Numbered from the stretch's first letter, positions 1 to 9,328 are shown. The stretch is DNA of 26,635 nucleotides from Gallionella sp. UBA4737 (GCA_002403995.1 DHIV01000072.1:28670-55304), one strand, 5' to 3'. Notes: generated by a model from the letters alone, not told the origin. Numbers and translations: made by a program.

Positions 1-213
1 GACATAAGCCGCTGGTTAAGCCCGCCCTACGGTAAATCCCTCAATCGTCATGAATTATGTAAAGCTCAATAATGCGCAGGAGTCCGGGCGATTCTACGTA
101 GGGCTCACTTGATAATCAACCGCTCAAACGGATTAGCCAGGCAGGGCAGCACACATGGGAAGGAGAAATGTCCTCCAAGGCCGATTTTACGAAAACCATC
201 AACAGGAGATCTC

Positions 214-552
214 ATGAACAATCTTTCGCGTATTACTTTAGTTTTTCTTTCCATTCTTTTGCTCAGCGCATGTGGCACTGTCAAGATGGGCCGGGATTTT
301 GATGTGGGTGTATTCGCAGCCAAGCTCGAGCAGGGTGTCACCACTCAAGACACGGTCCGCTCCTGGTTGGGTGAGCCCACCAGCGTGGGGGTCAGCCTGG
401 CCACTGATGGCGAGCGCTTCGACGAGTGGGATTATTATTACGCCGAAGGCGAGCTGGCTGACATGAGCACGGCCAAAGTGAAGATCCTGCAAATCAAGTT
501 TGATAAGCAAGGCAAAGTGCGCAGTTATAACTGGTCGGCATCCAGGCAATAA
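214..552 (+). CDS. Small outer-membrane-type lipoprotein (BamE/SmpA-like style)
   Basis: A 112-residue lipoprotein of unknown specific role. The N-terminus has a hydrophobic stretch (about residues 7-19) ending in a lipobox LSAC with the lipidated cysteine at residue 20, so the mature protein should be membrane anchored in the periplasm. The part with 'EQGVTTQDTVRSWLGEPTS' resembles the repeat-like segment of the BamE/SmpA/OmlA fold, where a helix with a 'T...V...LG.P' pattern precedes a beta hairpin; the family assignment is an inference. The frame is open upstream to 109, but the start at 214 is preferred because it directly precedes the signal peptide and has AGGAG at 204-208. It lies 61 bases upstream of a YaiI-family gene on the same strand, with no clear functional link. 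Confidence 0.75.
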   Translation: MNNLSRITLVFLSILLLSACGTVKMGRDFDVGVFAAKLEQGVTTQDTVRSWLGEPTSVGVSLATDGERFDEWDYYYAEGELADMSTAKVKILQIKFDKQGKVRSYNWSASRQ

Positions 553-613
553 CTGTTACAACGGATGGCAAGAGCGGCGTGCTTGTCCATATCACCGCAT
601 CAGGAGACAGGTA

Positions 614-1072
614 ATGCAGATTTGGGTGGATGCCGATGCGTGTCCCAAGGTCATCAAGGAAATCCTGTTCCGAGCTGCTGACAGGCTGCAGATTCGATTG
701 ACTCTGATTGCGAACAAGCTGTTGTATTGTCCGCCTTCGCGGCATATCCGGGCTTTGCAGGTGCCGGCGGGTTTCGATGTGGCCGATGACAAGATCGCCG
801 AGCTGGTCGAGCCGGGTGATCTGGTGATCACCGCCGATATTCCGCTTGCCGCCGATGTGATCGCGCGGGGCGGCCACGCCTTGAATCCGCGCGGGGAGTT
901 TTACACCAAGGACAACATTCAGGAGCGCCTCACCATGCGCAATTTCATGGATGGCCTGCGCGGCAGCGGGGTGGAAACGGGCGGGCCTCCGTCGTTAAGC
1001 CAGGGCGACCGCCAGGCATTCGCGAAACAACTGGACAAGTTCCTGGCCAAACAAATTGACTATCCAAAGTAA
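614..1072 (+). CDS. yaiI: YaiI/YqxD (UPF0178) family protein
   Basis: A 152-residue cytosolic protein of the widely conserved UPF0178 (YaiI/YqxD) family, whose fold is PIN/NYN-like but whose cellular function is not established. The N-terminus IWVDADACPKV carries the family's acidic DADACP signature, and the C-terminal half carries GGPPSLSQGDRQAFAKQLD, the usual family ending. Length fits the family (about 150). The open frame extends upstream to 500, overlapping the lipoprotein gene, but the start at 614 matches the family N-terminus and follows GGAGAC at 603-608. The conserved acidic residues D6 and D8 could form a metal site as in PIN nucleases, which is inference from the fold. Confidence 0.9.
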   Translation: MQIWVDADACPKVIKEILFRAADRLQIRLTLIANKLLYCPPSRHIRALQVPAGFDVADDKIAELVEPGDLVITADIPLAADVIARGGHALNPRGEFYTKDNIQERLTMRNFMDGLRGSGVETGGPPSLSQGDRQAFAKQLDKFLAKQIDYPK

Positions 1073-1115
1073 GTCGCGTTGTCGTTCCATCGCCTGTTCC
1101 TGTGCCTGGGACGTG

Positions 1116-1155
1116 CCGGATGAGTCCGGGTTTTGTGGCGGCGCGATCGCCGCAC
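1116..1155 (+). terminator. Possible terminator hairpins after yaiI
   Basis: CCGGA (1116-1120) and TCCGG (1125-1129) form a 5-bp stem with a 4-base loop followed by TTTT at 1131-1134. A second GC-rich hairpin with one bulge follows at 1135-1155 (GTGGCGGCG / CGCCGCAC). The first stem is short and the T-run weak, so this is a tentative terminator. The rest of the 150-base gap up to the next gene shows only its ribosome binding site. Confidence 0.3.
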
Positions 1156-1222
1156 AGGTGGTCTGGCGTGGTGAACTAGCGTATGCTTTGAGTGTCCATC
1201 AGAACCGAAGGAGGTACGGAGA

Positions 1223-1843
1223 ATGACAGGTTATTTACGCAGTCGATTGGTTTATTTGATACCCATTGCCTTGCTGTTCACGGCATGTGCCACAACAGAA
1301 CTTAACTCGGTCTGGAAGGACCCGTCCTACCAGGCGCGCCCGGCCAAGATCATGGTCATCGGCGTGGCAAAGAATCCACTCAACAGGAGAATCTTCGAGG
1401 ACGAGTTCGTCTCGCAGCTCAAGGCTCGCGGTACGGATGCGATCGCGAGCTATACCGTCCTGCCAGACAAACAGCAGGATGACCGCGAGGCCATCGCAGC
1501 CAAGGTGAAAGAGCTGGGGGCGGATACGATACTCATCACGAGGCTGGTTAGCAAAAAGATAGTGCAGACCTACGTGCCGGGATCGACTTATTTTCCTCCT
1601 CCATTTTATGGTAACTGGCCGGACTATTACGGATATGGCTACCGGTACATGTACACGCCGGGGTATATCGCCCAGGATGAATACGCTGTCATCGAAACCA
1701 ATCTTTATGAAGCCAAAAGTGACAAGCTGATCTGGGCGGCTTCTTCTGAAACGGGTATAAGCGATTCGAATCAGGGCATCATCCAGAGTTACATCGGAGT
1801 GATGGTGAGGAACATGATCGGGCTGGGATTGCTGGGCAAATAA
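1223..1843 (+). CDS. Lipoprotein, DUF4136-like
   Basis: A 206-residue predicted lipoprotein. The N-terminus has positive residues and a hydrophobic core ending in FTAC with cysteine 22 as the lipidation site, followed by TTELNSVWKDPSY, a pattern often seen at the mature N-terminus of DUF4136-type or related small lipoproteins. The middle (about residues 41-110) reads as an alternating alpha/beta domain ('KIMVIGVAKNPLNRRIFEDEF', 'LGADTILITRLV'). It is followed by an aromatic- and glycine-rich segment with many Tyr/Pro (about residues 118-148) and a C-terminal region with 'DEYAVIETNLYEAKSDKLIW'. A strong AAGGAGG at 1207-1213 supports the start. The function is unknown; the family name is a resemblance only. 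Confidence 0.75.
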   Translation: MTGYLRSRLVYLIPIALLFTACATTELNSVWKDPSYQARPAKIMVIGVAKNPLNRRIFEDEFVSQLKARGTDAIASYTVLPDKQQDDREAIAAKVKELGADTILITRLVSKKIVQTYVPGSTYFPPPFYGNWPDYYGYGYRYMYTPGYIAQDEYAVIETNLYEAKSDKLIWAASSETGISDSNQGIIQSYIGVMVRNMIGLGLLGK

Positions 1844-1908
1844 ATTACCCCTTCTATCTGCCGCATAGCGCGCTTGTGGCGGTTCTCTGTGTGTCCGGAA
1901 ATAAAATT

Positions 1909-1927
1909 GATAATGAAAATGATTTCA
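1909..1927 (+). promoter_or_regulatory. Possible Fur-box-like AT-rich site
   Basis: The 19 bases starting GATAATGAAAATG match about 14 of 19 positions of the classical Fur consensus made of GATAAT repeats. The site lies about 70 bases upstream of the cyclic-di-GMP gene in an otherwise GC-rich 152-base gap, next to TAAAAT at 1902-1907 which could serve as a -10 element. No convincing -35 was found. Chance AT-rich matches are common, so this is a weak call. Confidence 0.22.
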
Positions 1928-1995
1928 CCCGGCGGCCTTGCCCGCGATATTCATGGACTTGCCACTACCTGAGAATAGGGTGACTTTGCCTGCAT

Positions 1996-4425
1996 ATGGA
2001 GACTGCTTCGAATATTGCCAATACGTCGATAATCATTCCTGCCTATTTTGTGAGCGCGGGGATCGCGCTATTCACGGGGATGCTTGCCATCGTGATGAGA
2101 TTCGTCGGGCGCCAGCCATCGCTTTACCTGGCGTTTGCGGCGATGTGTTTCTGCACGGCGTCATTCCAATTCACCGTGGCCGAATATTACATGGCCGACA
2201 CGGTGGCCGAGGCTGCTTCCGCGTTGCGCTGGCAAGTTGCGACTTTAATAATCCTTGTTCCGATATTCTTTATCTTTGTTGCGTACTACACCGGGCAGCA
2301 GCGGATCAAGCCCTGGCTTGCCGCCCTTGCGCTGCTCTACGGCGGGATGCTGGTTGCCGACTTTGCTTCACCGTACAGCCTACGCTTCAGTTCCCTGGAA
2401 ATGATCGCGCCGTTGCGCCTGCCCTGGGGCGAGACGCTGTACCGCTTTTCCGGCACAACCGGAATGGGCAATTGGCTTTACCGTGCCGCCACGTCCGGTG
2501 TCATTCTCTGGGTGCTATGGCGAAGCGTGGTGCAATTCCGCCGCGGCGAGCGCCGCATGGCGCTGTTTCTGGCGGCATGCCAGGGACTCCTGATTGCGGC
2601 CAACCTGTGGGGCGCAATGATCGATCAAGGGCTGATCGATTCTTTCTATGTCGCGGGATTCGCGTTTCTCGGGCTGGTGTTGCTGATGAGCGTCAGCCTG
2701 GCGCTGGAATTGCGTGATCGCACCAGCAGGCTTGAGGCGAGCACTTCCGAACTGCGCATCGCTGCCACGGCATTCGAGACCCAGGAAGCCATCATGGTCA
2801 CCAATGCGAACCGGGAGATTCTGCGCGTCAACCAGGCATTTACCAGGATTACCGGCTACAGCGCGGAAGAAGCCAAAGGCCAGAATCCGGTCATACTCAA
2901 ATCCGAGCGGCATAGCAACCAGTTCTACGATGACATATGGGCCGCCGTTGCCCGGGAAAAATACTGGCAGGGCGAAATATGGCACCGGCGCAAGAATGGC
3001 GAGGTGTATCCGGAATGGTGCACCATCACTGCGGTCACCAATAAGGAGGGACAGGTCACCAACTATATCGGCACTTTTTCCGACATCTCTCCGCACAAGC
3101 AGGCCGAAGAAAAGATCCATAATCTTGCATTCTATGACCCTCTGACCAAATTGCCCAATCGCCGCTTGATGCTCGAGCGGTTGTCTTACATGCTCAATAA
3201 CTCGATGCGCCAAAATCATCACGGCGCCATCCTTTTCATAGACATAGATAACTTCAAGACTTTGAACAACACCAAAGGACACGATCTGGGCGACTTGATG
3301 CTGATCGAAGTGGCGAATCGGCTGAAGGACTGCGTGCGCATCGATGACACGGTTGCCCGGCTGGGCGGAGACGAATTCGTCGCGGTATTGGAAGGTCTCG
3401 GCGCCGAGCATGCGCAGGCCGTTGCGCAAGTGGAAACCGTAGTCAGAAAGATCCTGGGCGCTTTGAACCAGCCCTATTTTTTGCGGGGTCATGAATACCA
3501 TTCTTCCGCCAGCATCGGCATCAACCTTTTTAGTGACAAAAAATTCGCCCTGGAGGAACTGCTCAAGCATGCCGATACAGCCATGTACCAGGCCAAGGCT
3601 TCCGGCCGCAACAGTTTTTGTTTCTTCGATCCCGACATGCAGGCAATGATGGAAGCCCGCGCCACCCTCGAAAACGAGTTGCGCCATGCATTGCCGCAAC
3701 AGCAATTCAAGCTGCATTACCAGATGCAGGTCGATCGCAGCGGCCATCTTACCGGTGCCGAGGCGTTGCTGCGCTGGCAACATCCCGGACAAGGATTGGT
3801 CTCGCCGGCACAGTTCATCCCGATCGCCGAGGAGACCGGGCTGATCCTGCCGATCGGGACGTGGGTGCTGGAAACAGCCTGTGCCCAGATCAAGGCATGG
3901 GAGAAGTCTTCCCGGACAAACAGGCTGTGTCTCTCGATCAATGTCAGCGTACGCCAGTTCTATCAGCCGGATTTTGTGGAGCAGGTGCGCCGGATCATAC
4001 TGGAGAGCGCAATCAATCCTGCCCTGATCAAGTTTGAATTGACTGAAAGCCTGGTGCTCAACAACATCAGCGACAGTATCATCAAGATGAAGGCACTCGG
4101 GGAAATCGGCGTCCATTTTTCCATGGATGACTTTGGCACCGGCTATTCTTCGCTGGCTTACCTGACGCAACTTCCGCTTAGCCAAGTGAAGATCGACCAG
4201 ACTTTCGTGCAAAATATTTTCAAAAAACCCACCGATGCCGTGATCGTGCAGGCCATCATTGGCATGGCTGACAACCTGGGTATGGAAGTGGTTGCCGAGG
4301 GAGTCGAGACGAAAGCGCAGTATGACTTCCTCAAGCAGCACGGCTGTGCAGTCTTCCAGGGCAACCTGTTCAGCAAACCTGTATCGGCCGAGGAGTTCGA
4401 GGAAAGGGCCGAAGAATTTGCATAA
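1996..4425 (+). CDS. Membrane-anchored PAS-GGDEF-EAL cyclic-di-GMP signalling protein
   Basis: An 809-residue sensor that probably makes and/or degrades cyclic-di-GMP at the inner membrane. Residues about 10-238 hold seven hydrophobic segments (a 7TM sensor region of MASE/HK-7TM type), followed by a PAS domain (about 255-365), GGDEF (about 376-545) and EAL (about 560-805). The cyclase motif GGDEF is intact (457-461), and an inhibitory I-site RxxD (R448, D451) sits five residues before it. The phosphodiesterase side keeps EALLRW (589-594), ELTES, DDFGTG (711-716), VKID (K732) and AEGVE (E768), so both active sites look competent. The usual 'QGY' near the end of EAL reads QGN (N790). The start at 1996 has only a poor Shine-Dalgarno. 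It stands alone between a lipoprotein and radA, so its signal and target cannot be read from context. Confidence 0.93.
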   Translation: METASNIANTSIIIPAYFVSAGIALFTGMLAIVMRFVGRQPSLYLAFAAMCFCTASFQFTVAEYYMADTVAEAASALRWQVATLIILVPIFFIFVAYYTGQQRIKPWLAALALLYGGMLVADFASPYSLRFSSLEMIAPLRLPWGETLYRFSGTTGMGNWLYRAATSGVILWVLWRSVVQFRRGERRMALFLAACQGLLIAANLWGAMIDQGLIDSFYVAGFAFLGLVLLMSVSLALELRDRTSRLEASTSELRIAATAFETQEAIMVTNANREILRVNQAFTRITGYSAEEAKGQNPVILKSERHSNQFYDDIWAAVAREKYWQGEIWHRRKNGEVYPEWCTITAVTNKEGQVTNYIGTFSDISPHKQAEEKIHNLAFYDPLTKLPNRRLMLERLSYMLNNSMRQNHHGAILFIDIDNFKTLNNTKGHDLGDLMLIEVANRLKDCVRIDDTVARLGGDEFVAVLEGLGAEHAQAVAQVETVVRKILGALNQPYFLRGHEYHSSASIGINLFSDKKFALEELLKHADTAMYQAKASGRNSFCFFDPDMQAMMEARATLENELRHALPQQQFKLHYQMQVDRSGHLTGAEALLRWQHPGQGLVSPAQFIPIAEETGLILPIGTWVLETACAQIKAWEKSSRTNRLCLSINVSVRQFYQPDFVEQVRRIILESAINPALIKFELTESLVLNNISDSIIKMKALGEIGVHFSMDDFGTGYSSLAYLTQLPLSQVKIDQTFVQNIFKKPTDAVIVQAIIGMADNLGMEVVAEGVETKAQYDFLKQHGCAVFQGNLFSKPVSAEEFEERAEEFA

Positions 4426-4559
4426 CGTGAAATTGCAATGATCTCATTCATGATTTACCGGACAGGAAAGTATCGGGAAATCAATATATGTTTGATCCTG
4501 TGCAAGAATTGATTTTCTCCGGCGCGCCAAATAACCAAATAACAAATAAATAGATAAGT

Positions 4560-5918
4560 ATGGCAAAAGCAAAAACGATATATTCCTGCACCGAGTGTGG
4601 CGGGCAGGTGCCGAAATGGCAGGGACAGTGCCCGCATTGCGATGCGTGGAACACGCTGGTGGAGAGCGTGGCCGAGGTGGCGGCGAGCGGCAAGAATCGT
4701 TTCAGCGCGCTGGCGGCAACCGGCAAGGTGCAGATGCTCGCCGAGGTGGAGGCGGCGGAGGTGCCGCGCACACCCACCGGCATCATGGAGTTCGATCGCG
4801 TGCTCGGCGGCGGGCTGGTGCAGGGCGCGGTGGTGCTGATCGGCGGCGATCCCGGCATCGGCAAATCCACGCTGTTGTTGCAGACGCTGGCGCATCTTTC
4901 TACTCACAAAAAAGTGCTGTATGTCAGCGGCGAGGAATCGACGCAGCAGATCGCGTTGCGCGCCAAGCGTCTTGTTTTGGATGCGCGCGGCATGCATCTG
5001 CTGGCTGAGATCCAGCTGGAAAAGATCCAGGCGGCCATCGCTCATGAGAAACCTGACGTGGTGGTGATCGATTCGATCCAGACCGTGTATTCCGAACAAC
5101 TGACTTCCGCGCCCGGCTCGGTATCGCAGGTGCGCGAATGCGCGGCGCAGCTCACCCGTGTTGCGAAGAGCAGCAACATCACGATGATCCTGGTCGGGCA
5201 CGTGACCAAAGAAGGCGCGCTGGCCGGGCCGCGCGTGCTGGAGCACATCGTCGACACGGTGCTGTATTTCGAAGGCGATACTCATTCCAGTTTCCGCCTG
5301 GTGCGCGCGTTCAAGAACCGCTTCGGCGCGGTGAACGAACTGGGCGTGTTCGCGATGACCGAGAAAGGCCTGCGCGAAGTGAGCAATCCATCCGCGCTGT
5401 TCCTGTCGCAGCACGGCGCGCAGGTGGCCGGCTCGTGCGTGATGGTGACGCAGGAGGGCACGCGCCCGTTGCTGGTCGAGATACAGGCACTGCTCGACGA
5501 GGCGCACTCGCCCAGCCCGCGCCGCCTGTCACTGGGTCTGGAACAGAATCGCCTGGCGATGCTGCTCGCCGTGCTGCACCGCCATGCCGGCATCGCCTGT
5601 TTCGATCAGGACGTGTTCATCAACGCGGTGGGCGGCGTGAAGATCACCGAGCCGGGCGCCGACCTCGCGGTGCTGCTTGCGATCGTGTCCTCGCTGAAGA
5701 ACAAACCGCTGCCGGAAAAACTGGTCGTGTTCGGCGAAGTCGGCCTGGCCGGTGAAGTGCGCCCGGTGCAGCGCGGCCAGGAACGCTTGAAAGAGGCCGC
5801 CAAGCTGGGCTTCACGCAAGCGATCATCCCCAAGGCCAATGCGCCCAAGCAAAAGATCGCGGGCATGGAAATCATCGCGGTCGAAAGGGTCGAGGATGCT
5901 GTTGCAAGGATGCGCTAG
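4560..5918 (+). CDS. radA: DNA repair protein RadA
   Basis: A 452-residue RecA-like ATPase that promotes branch migration and processing of recombination intermediates. The sequence shows a four-cysteine zinc finger at the N-terminus (C10, C13, C24, C27), the Walker A GDPGIGKST (96-104), Walker B VVVIDS (167-172), the RadA-specific KNRFG motif (252-256), and a C-terminal Lon-protease-like domain (about 290-450) containing 'VFGEVGLAGEVRPV'. Length matches RadA (about 450-460). The start at 4560 gives the expected MAKAKTIYSCTECG N-terminus, although the upstream 134 bases are AT-rich with no clear Shine-Dalgarno or terminator. Neighbours on both sides are functionally unrelated, so it is probably transcribed alone. 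Confidence 0.97.
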   Translation: MAKAKTIYSCTECGGQVPKWQGQCPHCDAWNTLVESVAEVAASGKNRFSALAATGKVQMLAEVEAAEVPRTPTGIMEFDRVLGGGLVQGAVVLIGGDPGIGKSTLLLQTLAHLSTHKKVLYVSGEESTQQIALRAKRLVLDARGMHLLAEIQLEKIQAAIAHEKPDVVVIDSIQTVYSEQLTSAPGSVSQVRECAAQLTRVAKSSNITMILVGHVTKEGALAGPRVLEHIVDTVLYFEGDTHSSFRLVRAFKNRFGAVNELGVFAMTEKGLREVSNPSALFLSQHGAQVAGSCVMVTQEGTRPLLVEIQALLDEAHSPSPRRLSLGLEQNRLAMLLAVLHRHAGIACFDQDVFINAVGGVKITEPGADLAVLLAIVSSLKNKPLPEKLVVFGEVGLAGEVRPVQRGQERLKEAAKLGFTQAIIPKANAPKQKIAGMEIIAVERVEDAVARMR

Positions 5919-6012
5919 TGGCATGGTATGCCGTCCCTGTATTGTTGTGTTGTCAGTTGTATCGCGTTAAAGTGACTGGGCACGAAAAAATAAATCCAAG
6001 AAAGTAAAGACT

Positions 6013-8454
6013 ATGGCACTAACTCTACTGGCAGCACTGGCGATATTCATCATGCTCGCGTTTTTCCGGGCTTCGATCACCAGCTGGGTATTGGCCATGA
6101 TGGTGATCGTGCCGGTGGTCGCGATCATGGCGCGCTTCTCGGATGACGTCTTGATGGTGATCGGTGCCGCACTGGTATTATTCATCGTGTTCTTCGGCAT
6201 CCCTTACCTGCGCCGCAATGTGGTGAGCGGCGCAGTGTTCAAGATATTCCGCAAAGTTCTGCCGCAAATCTCCGCCACCGAACAGGAAGCGATCGACGCA
6301 GGCACGGTGTGGTGGGATGGCGAGTTGTTCAGCGGCAATCCGGATTGGGACAAATTGCTGGCCTTCCCGAAGTGTGGGCTGAGCGTTCGGGAGCAGGCCT
6401 TTCTCGACAATGAAGCCGGACAACTGTGTGCCATGCTGGATGATTGGGACATCACGCACAATCGCGCCGACCTGCCCCCCGAAGTCTGGCAGTTCATCAA
6501 GGACAAAGGTTTCTTCGGCATGATCATTCCGAAACGTTACGGCGGGCTGGAATTTTCCGCGCAGGCGCATTCGGCAGTGGTGAGCAAAGTGGCTTCGCGC
6601 AGCGGCACGGCTGCGGTGACGGTGATGGTGCCGAATTCGCTGGGACCGGCCGAACTGCTGTTGCACTACGGCACGGAAGAGCAGAAGGAGAAATATCTGC
6701 ACCGGCTGGCGAAGGGGCTGGAAGTGCCATGCTTCGCGCTGACCGGGCCGTTCGCCGGATCCGATGCTGGCGCGATCCCCGATTACGGCATAGTGTGCCA
6801 CGGTGATTTTGGCGGGCGGCAGAACGTATTGGGCATCCGCCTGACTTGGGAGAAACGCTATATCACGCTGGCCCCGGCAGCCACGCTGCTCGGCCTGGCG
6901 TTCAAGCTATACGATCCGGAACGCCTGCTCGGCGGCGAAAACAGCCGCGGCATCACGCTCGCGCTGATCCCCACCGATACGCCGGGCGTGCAGATCGGCC
7001 GCCGCCACTTCCCGCTGAATTCCGCTTTTCTGAACGGCCCGACGCAGGGCAAGGATGTGTTCATCCCGATGGACTACATCATCGGCGGCACATCGCGCGT
7101 GGGGCAGGGGTGGCGCATGCTGATGGAATGCCTGGCGGCTGGGCGTTCGATCTCGCTGCCGGCCAGCAGCGTCGGCGGCATGAAGCTGGTCGCGCGCACC
7201 TGCGGCGCATATAGCCGCGTGCGCAAACAATTCAAGGTGCCGATAGGCAAATTCGAAGGCGTGGAAGAACCGCTGGCACGCATCGGCGCGCACACTTACA
7301 TGGTCGAGGCGGCACGCCGTTTCACCGCATTGGCAGTGGACCTGGGCGAAAAGCCGTCGGTGATCTCGGCGATCATCAAATACCATGCCACCGAGCGCTG
7401 CCGCGTCGTTATCAACGATGCGATGGATGTGCACGGCGGCAAGGGTATCAGCCTCGGGCCGGACAATTATCTGGGACGTTTTTACCAGCAGATGCCGGTC
7501 GCCATCACCGTGGAAGGAGCGAATATCCTGACCCGCACGCTGATGATCTTCGGGCAGGGCGCGATACGTTCGCACCCTTATGTGCTGAAAGAGATCGCCG
7601 CGGTAAACGATCATGACCACAAGCGTGCGCTGCATCAGTTCGACGAGGCGCTGTTCGGGCACATCACTTTTGCGTTGAGCAACGCCGCGCGCAGCCTGGT
7701 GTTCGGGCTGACCGGCGGCCGCGGCATAGAAACGCCCGAGGGGGATGAAACCCATCGCTACTACCAGCAACTGACGCGCTTTTCGACAGCCTTCGCCCTG
7801 AGCGCGGATATCGCCATGGCCGTGCTGGGCGGTGCGCTGAAGCGGCGCGAGAAGATCTCCGCTCGACTGGGCGATGTGTTGAGCCAGCTGTATTTGTGTT
7901 CGGCGGCCTTGAAGGGCTTCGAGGACGATGGCCGCCCGGCCGAGGATTTGCCGCTGCTTGATTGGGCGATACAGGATGCGTTGTACAAGATCCAGCAGGC
8001 ATTTGACGGTGTGATAAATAACTTTCCGCATGTATTGGTGCGATTGCTGCTGCGAATTCTGGTTTTCCCGCTGGGCCGGTGCCTGTCGCCGCCATCCGAT
8101 CACATCGGGCATCAGATCGCCGCGCTGCTGATGCAGCCCGGCGCGGCGCGCGACCGGTTGACGGCGGGTATATATATTCCCGATGATGAGCAGGACGCAG
8201 TGGGCGCCTTGGATGCGGCGCTGGCCAGCACGCTGGCCTGTGAGCCGTTGCAGATAAAACTGCAGGAAGCGCGCAAGGCCGGCAAGCTGCAAGCACTTGA
8301 AGAGTTGCTGCGTATCGCCGAAGCGCGCGACCAGGCTCTCATCAGCGCGGATGAAGCTGTGCAGCTGGAGCATGACTACGCATTACGCCGCAAGGTGATC
8401 ATGGTGGATGATTTTGCGCCGGAGCGATTGCGGGCAGCGGCCGGATCAAAATGA
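6013..8454 (+). CDS. fadE: Acyl-CoA dehydrogenase, FadE type
   Basis: An 813-residue FAD enzyme of the FadE class, catalysing the first step of beta-oxidation (acyl-CoA to trans-2-enoyl-CoA); E. coli FadE is 814 residues. The N-terminus contains two or three hydrophobic segments (about residues 1-70), typical of FadE and suggesting membrane association. The dehydrogenase core follows, with FALTGPFAGSDAGAIPD (the flavin/substrate loop), 'DVHGGKGISLGP' and 'VEGANILTRTLMIFGQGAIR', and then the FadE-specific C-terminal DUF1974 region (about 530-800). The start has only a weak AAGAAAG. It opens the beta-oxidation cluster; the next metabolic gene in the same direction is the SDR, after an intervening unrelated ORF. 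Confidence 0.95.
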   Translation: MALTLLAALAIFIMLAFFRASITSWVLAMMVIVPVVAIMARFSDDVLMVIGAALVLFIVFFGIPYLRRNVVSGAVFKIFRKVLPQISATEQEAIDAGTVWWDGELFSGNPDWDKLLAFPKCGLSVREQAFLDNEAGQLCAMLDDWDITHNRADLPPEVWQFIKDKGFFGMIIPKRYGGLEFSAQAHSAVVSKVASRSGTAAVTVMVPNSLGPAELLLHYGTEEQKEKYLHRLAKGLEVPCFALTGPFAGSDAGAIPDYGIVCHGDFGGRQNVLGIRLTWEKRYITLAPAATLLGLAFKLYDPERLLGGENSRGITLALIPTDTPGVQIGRRHFPLNSAFLNGPTQGKDVFIPMDYIIGGTSRVGQGWRMLMECLAAGRSISLPASSVGGMKLVARTCGAYSRVRKQFKVPIGKFEGVEEPLARIGAHTYMVEAARRFTALAVDLGEKPSVISAIIKYHATERCRVVINDAMDVHGGKGISLGPDNYLGRFYQQMPVAITVEGANILTRTLMIFGQGAIRSHPYVLKEIAAVNDHDHKRALHQFDEALFGHITFALSNAARSLVFGLTGGRGIETPEGDETHRYYQQLTRFSTAFALSADIAMAVLGGALKRREKISARLGDVLSQLYLCSAALKGFEDDGRPAEDLPLLDWAIQDALYKIQQAFDGVINNFPHVLVRLLLRILVFPLGRCLSPPSDHIGHQIAALLMQPGAARDRLTAGIYIPDDEQDAVGALDAALASTLACEPLQIKLQEARKAGKLQALEELLRIAEARDQALISADEAVQLEHDYALRRKVIMVDDFAPERLRAAAGSK

Positions 8455-8479
8455 TGTTTGGAAAACCGAGGGGAAATTA

Positions 8480-9328
8480 TTGAGTACAAATCATAAACTC
8501 AGCGCCGTTGTGGCAATGGCGTTTGTCAGCATCGCGTTTCAATACGCCGATAATGCCTATGGAGCCACCAATGACAAACTGGACGTCAACCTGAATGTTA
8601 TTTACGTTGGAACAAGATCGCAGAAGGATTCTAATACACTGGGTGAGATCATCATTCAATTCCCGTTTCCGTTAACGGAGAACGCCAGAACTACGGGGCA
8701 AGGACCATTCGGCGGATTAACTTATTACGATAACAAAACAATTGTGAGTGTTAACCCTCAGCGTTTATCTGATAACCCGCAGCTCGTCACCGAAACGGGA
8801 CTGGGCAGAATCTATTATTCCTCCTCTGTCCCGGGGGACACCGCATATACATTCGTTCCATTTGTAACTTTTTTCCGCCAGTTTTTGTATGGCTACCTTA
8901 ACTCCACGGGGAATTATGCCGAAATCAGCGGTACTTCATATATGCTGCCCGGATTTTTGTATGCATACCGGTTTAACGAGAAATACGCATTTCATTTTGA
9001 TGCGGAACTCTTCAGCTATGCTCACAAAAGCAACAATCGCTCAAGGATAGGCTTCACTTACTCGCCATCATGGCCATGGATAATAAGTGCAAGTCATGAA
9101 CGCATCGGATGGGATATCGATAGTACCAACCTTGACGTTGCTGGCGACTCCAAAGAGTATAATTTGAAACTTATCTTTCGTGATCCGCCTCAGGGAAACT
9201 TTGCATTGACCGTTGGATACGGCCATCAGGTCCGTTCCGCGGTCGGTTCCGTACTGATCCCAACCTCGTCGAACAGCAAAGGGACATATTTCGGGGTCGA
9301 GGCCTCCGGCGGTGTTCTGGCATGGTGA
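8480..9328 (+). CDS. Secreted, beta-rich protein of unknown function (TTG start)
   Basis: A 282-residue protein I do not recognise. The frame is open from 8408, inside fadE, but a TTG at 8480 preceded by GAGGGG (8469-8474) gives a clean signal peptide: STNHK, a hydrophobic stretch, and a likely cleavage after YGA near residue 29. The mature part is rich in aromatic residues and alternating polar/hydrophobic stretches ('KYAFHFDAELFSYA', 'RIGFTYSPSWPWIIS', 'FALTVGYGHQ'), which suggests an outer-membrane beta-barrel; no family is recognised. Base composition is visibly more AT-rich than the flanking fadE and SDR genes, and the gene sits inside the beta-oxidation cluster, so it looks acquired or inserted. 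An alternative is a species-specific fatty-acid porin, for which there is no direct evidence. Confidence 0.7.
   Translation: MSTNHKLSAVVAMAFVSIAFQYADNAYGATNDKLDVNLNVIYVGTRSQKDSNTLGEIIIQFPFPLTENARTTGQGPFGGLTYYDNKTIVSVNPQRLSDNPQLVTETGLGRIYYSSSVPGDTAYTFVPFVTFFRQFLYGYLNSTGNYAEISGTSYMLPGFLYAYRFNEKYAFHFDAELFSYAHKSNNRSRIGFTYSPSWPWIISASHERIGWDIDSTNLDVAGDSKEYNLKLIFRDPPQGNFALTVGYGHQVRSAVGSVLIPTSSNSKGTYFGVEASGGVLAW

Noticed and set aside
18..110. REP fragments (AAGCCCGCCCTACGG and CTACGTAGGGCT) near the left edge
   Set aside because: Suggestive of the 12.7-kb family but the halves do not form a convincing hairpin within the window.
2515..4341. 608-codon reverse-strand open frame
   Set aside because: It lies entirely antisense to the PAS-GGDEF-EAL gene, whose domains are unmistakable; long shadows are common in GC-rich DNA.
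5950..5980. Sigma-70 promoter before fadE (TTGTCA)
   Set aside because: No acceptable -10 hexamer at the right spacing.
6907..8373. 488-codon reverse-strand open frame
   Set aside because: Antisense to fadE; the composition is that of a shadow translation.
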